Origin: Heliomarina baculiformis | GTDB lineage: Bacteria > Pseudomonadota > Alphaproteobacteria > Rhodobacterales > Rhodobacteraceae | Direction: 5' to 3' | Assembly (NCBI RefSeq): GCF_019966545.1 | Contig: NZ_JAIMIC010000002.1 | Coordinates: 434,001 to 498,000 of the forward strand | DNA length: 64,000 nucleotides | Shown here: one piece after another, positions 61,675 to 64,000 of the stretch | How positions within the stretch are numbered: position 1 is the first letter of the stretch | Layout of the letters: each line of letters starts with the position of its first letter | Program-made: the position numbers and the translations under genes | Notes under the pieces: generated by a model | Told to the model about the DNA's origin: nothing | The model's database searches: none | The model's input: only the letters and a program-made list of their open reading frames with translations

Positions 61675-64000
61675 TCAGGCGATTTCCTTGAGGCGATCAA
61701 GCGCCTCTCTCAGTTTGCTTTCTTCTTCTTCCCGCGCGGCGAGGTTGTTGCGCGTTTCTTCTACTACTTCTGTGGGCGCGGAGGCCGCGAATTTAGGGTT
61801 GTTCAACCGCCCGCGAAGCCCGCCGAGTTCCTTGGCAAGCTTGCCCAGCGATTTCTCCAGACGCGCTTTTTCCGCTTCGACATCGATGACATCCGCCAGC
61901 GGCAGACCGAAGCTGCCGCCTGTCACGGCCAGCGCCACGGTGCCTTTCGGGAAGGCGTCGACCTCACTGAGCGATTCGAGGCGGGCGAAGCGTTTGATCA
62001 GGGCCTCGTTGGTCTGGTAGGCGGCACGCGCTTCGGCTGTGAACCCCTTGACAACGAGCGGGACATGCGCCCCGGCGGGAACGTTCATCTGGGCGCGCGC
62101 CGAACGGATGGCACTGACCAGGCGGATCACCCAGTTGAGTTCTTCGTCCGCGCTCTGGTCCAACAATTCCGCCGCCGTGTAGGTCGGCCAGTCAGCATGA
62201 ATCAGTTTCGAAGGGCGCGGCTTTTGTCCCCAGAGCTCTTCGGTGATGAACGGCATGATCGGATGCAACAGGATGAGACACTGGTCGAGTGCCCAGGCAT
62301 AGGTCGCCTTTGTTTCGGCAATCGCCTCTGCATCTTCACCGTCGAAGACGGGTTTCGTGAATTCGAGGTACCAGTCGCAGAAGGTACCCCATACGAAACT
62401 GTAGAGCGCGTTGGCCGCATCATTGAACCGGAACTGTGCCAGCGCTGTATCGACTTCTTCGCGGGTTTTGGCGATCTCACCCTTGATCCAGCGGTTGAGC
62501 GGAAGGGAGGCCGCCGGCGGATTGTCTGCATGAGGAACCTCGAAGACACCTCTGAACTGGCCGTAAGAGGCGGCGTTCCAGAGCTTGGTGCCAAAGTTCC
62601 GGTATCCTGCGATGCGTTGGGTCGACAGCTTGAGATCGCGTCCCATCGCTGCCATCGCCGTGAGGGTAAAGCGCACGGCGTCGGCGCCGTATTCGTCGAT
62701 GAGTTCGAGTGGATCGAGCACGTTGCCTAGGCTCTTCGACATTTTCTTGCCCTTCTCGTCACGCACCAGCGCGTGCACATAGACCGTGTCGAAGGGTTTC
62801 TGGCCGACAACGGCATATTGCATCATCATCATACGGGCGACCCAGAAGAAGATGATATCAAAGCCGGTGATCAACGTGCTGGTCGGGAAGTACTTCTGCA
62901 GCTCGGGCGTGTTTTCCGGCCATCCCAGGGTGCCGATCGGCCAGAGGCCGGAAGAAAACCACGTGTCGAGTACATCGGGGTCGCGCCAGACAGGATATGT
63001 GAGTTTCGTCGGGTCCTGTGTTTCGGCATATTCTGCGAGGCTGGAGGCGAGGGCGTGTTTGGCTGTCTCGCGGTCTTCGACCTCGATCACGCGCGCGTGG
63101 TTCAGCGGCGTCGGCAGGCCCGAGAGGACATCGGCGAACTGGTTGCTGACAGCATCGAAATCCGGCGCGCAATGAAAGCGGTCCGTGGCGTCGCCGAGAT
63201 CCTGATCGGACATCAGGCGGCCCAGTTCGACCGGATCGAGGGCGCCGTCGCCCTCGTCATCGCGGAAATTGTTGTTTTCCAAGTCGAAGCCGTACCAGAC
63301 GGGGATCTGGTGGCCCCACCAGAGCTGGCGCGAGATGCACCAGGGCTCGATGTTTTCGAGCCAGTGGAAATAGACCTTTTCGTCGCGTTCCGGCAGGATT
63401 CTAACGTCGCCATTCCGAACCGCATCCAAGGCAGGGCCGACGATCTTGTCGGTTTCGACGAACCACTGATCGGTCAGCATCGGTTCGATGACAACCTTCG
63501 AGCGGTCGCCAAAGGGCTGCATGATCGGCTTGTTTTCGACAAAGGGCTCCATGACGGGCGTGTCCATCGGATCAAAGGCCTCGGCGGGATCAGGCTGTTC
63601 CACCGGGACCATGACCGCGAGGCCTTCTGCGGTGATCTGCTCGACAACCAGCTTGCGCGCCTCGAAGCGGTCGAGGCCGCGGAACTCGTCCGGCACAAGG
63701 TTGAGCGTGTCGATTTCCGCTTCGCTGAATGCCGCGCCTTCGGCGATCTCTTGTGCACGGGAAGCTGTCTCGGCGTAGGGCGCGCCGTCGTTGCGCATTC
63801 GTGCGCGTGTGTCCATCAACCGGTAGCAGGGAATATTGCCGCGCTTGGCAACCGCGTAGTCATTGAAATCATGCGCGCCCGTAATTTTCACCGCACCTGA
63901 GCCAAAGGTCGGATCGGGGTATTCGTCGGTGATGATCGGGATCAACCTGCGGTGTTCCTTGGGCCCGACCGGGATTTCGCACAAATGACCGACAATCGGT
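61675..64000 (-). CDS. valS: Valyl-tRNA synthetase, C-terminal part (N-terminus outside window)
   Basis: About 775 residues visible; the frame runs open off the window end, so roughly the first 200-250 residues including HIGH are missing. Seen in order: the CP1 editing domain ([17 protein letters not shown]), the catalytic domain with KKMSKSLGN, the anticodon-binding helical domain, and the C-terminal coiled coil ([19 protein letters not shown]) that marks ValRS. It charges tRNA-Val and edits Thr-tRNA-Val. Confidence 0.97.
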   Translation of the reverse strand, partial: PIVGHLCEIPVGPKEHRRLIPIITDEYPDPTFGSGAVKITGAHDFNDYAVAKRGNIPCYRLMDTRARMRNDGAPYAETASRAQEIAEGAAFSEAEIDTLNLVPDEFRGLDRFEARKLVVEQITAEGLAVMVPVEQPDPAEAFDPMDTPVMEPFVENKPIMQPFGDRSKVVIEPMLTDQWFVETDKIVGPALDAVRNGDVRILPERDEKVYFHWLENIEPWCISRQLWWGHQIPVWYGFDLENNNFRDDEGDGALDPVELGRLMSDQDLGDATDRFHCAPDFDAVSNQFADVLSGLPTPLNHARVIEVEDRETAKHALASSLAEYAETQDPTKLTYPVWRDPDVLDTWFSSGLWPIGTLGWPENTPELQKYFPTSTLITGFDIIFFWVARMMMMQYAVVGQKPFDTVYVHALVRDEKGKKMSKSLGNVLDPLELIDEYGADAVRFTLTAMAAMGRDLKLSTQRIAGYRNFGTKLWNAASYGQFRGVFEVPHADNPPAASLPLNRWIKGEIAKTREEVDTALAQFRFNDAANALYSFVWGTFCDWYLEFTKPVFDGEDAEAIAETKATYAWALDQCLILLHPIMPFITEELWGQKPRPSKLIHADWPTYTAAELLDQSADEELNWVIRLVSAIRSARAQMNVPAGAHVPLVVKGFTAEARAAYQTNEALIKRFARLESLSEVDAFPKGTVALAVTGGSFGLPLADVIDVEAEKARLEKSLGKLAKELGGLRGRLNNPKFAASAPTEVVEETRNNLAAREEEESKLREALDRLKEIA

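Overview
The window is a piece of a high-GC alphaproteobacterial genome, almost certainly a member of the Rhodobacteraceae/Roseobacter group. The support is the conserved block murA - DUF2948 - hisD - UPF0262 - protein phosphatase - infA - maf - short RNase G - yacG, a VPLPA-CTERM surface protein, a DUF6280-like protein, a PopZ-like DUF2497 protein and a GC-rich palindromic intergenic repeat of the kind common in this family. No species can be named from the sequence alone.

Roughly the first 36 kb is accessory and catabolic. On the minus strand (48-7716) lie a DgoK-like protein, a LysR regulator, the two halves of a hydantoinase/oxoprolinase-type enzyme (HyuA, HyuB), a DAO-family FAD oxidoreductase and a uronate-dehydrogenase-like epimerase. 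On the plus strand (7973-11822) is a four-gene homoprotocatechuate meta-cleavage operon (hpaF, hpaE, hpaD, hpaG). A lone pair follows (12045-15827): a 1105-residue protein with a papain-like cysteine box and a tightly coupled acidic 154-residue partner. Next is a LacI-regulated ABC uptake system with two ATPases, two permeases, a binding protein and a one-piece dihydroxyacetone kinase (15835-24738). After a MATE exporter come a PaaI-type thioesterase and a divergent HxlR regulator with two clear dyad operators, a RidA protein, and a four-gene operon with 4-base overlaps (glutamine amidotransferase, creatininase-family hydrolase, cytosine-deaminase-like amidohydrolase, FAD oxidase; 27855-31970). 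This part ends with a small membrane protein, a VPLPA-CTERM protein and an 887-residue fusion of a class III aminotransferase with a domain resembling cyanobacterial long-chain acyl-ACP reductase (33887-36550).

From tRNA-Phe (37125) onward the content is mostly housekeeping: the infA-maf-rng-yacG group, the murA-hisD group, tRNA-Thr and tRNA-Cys, an isoaspartyl methyltransferase-like protein with TolC, a PopZ-like protein, cobQ, efp, ygfZ, a TIGR04283-type glycosyltransferase, an MsbA-like exporter, a serine-glyoxylate-type aminotransferase, hisC, an enoyl-CoA hydratase and the C-terminal part of valS running off the window end. Two small genes encoding 56 and 59 residues were read directly from the sequence (45625-45795 and 58836-59015).

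The two best candidates for undescribed biology are the aminotransferase/acyl-reductase fusion, which looks built to turn an activated acyl group into an amine through an aldehyde, and the papain-like giant with its acidic partner. All functions are inferred from reading motifs by eye; no database search was run.
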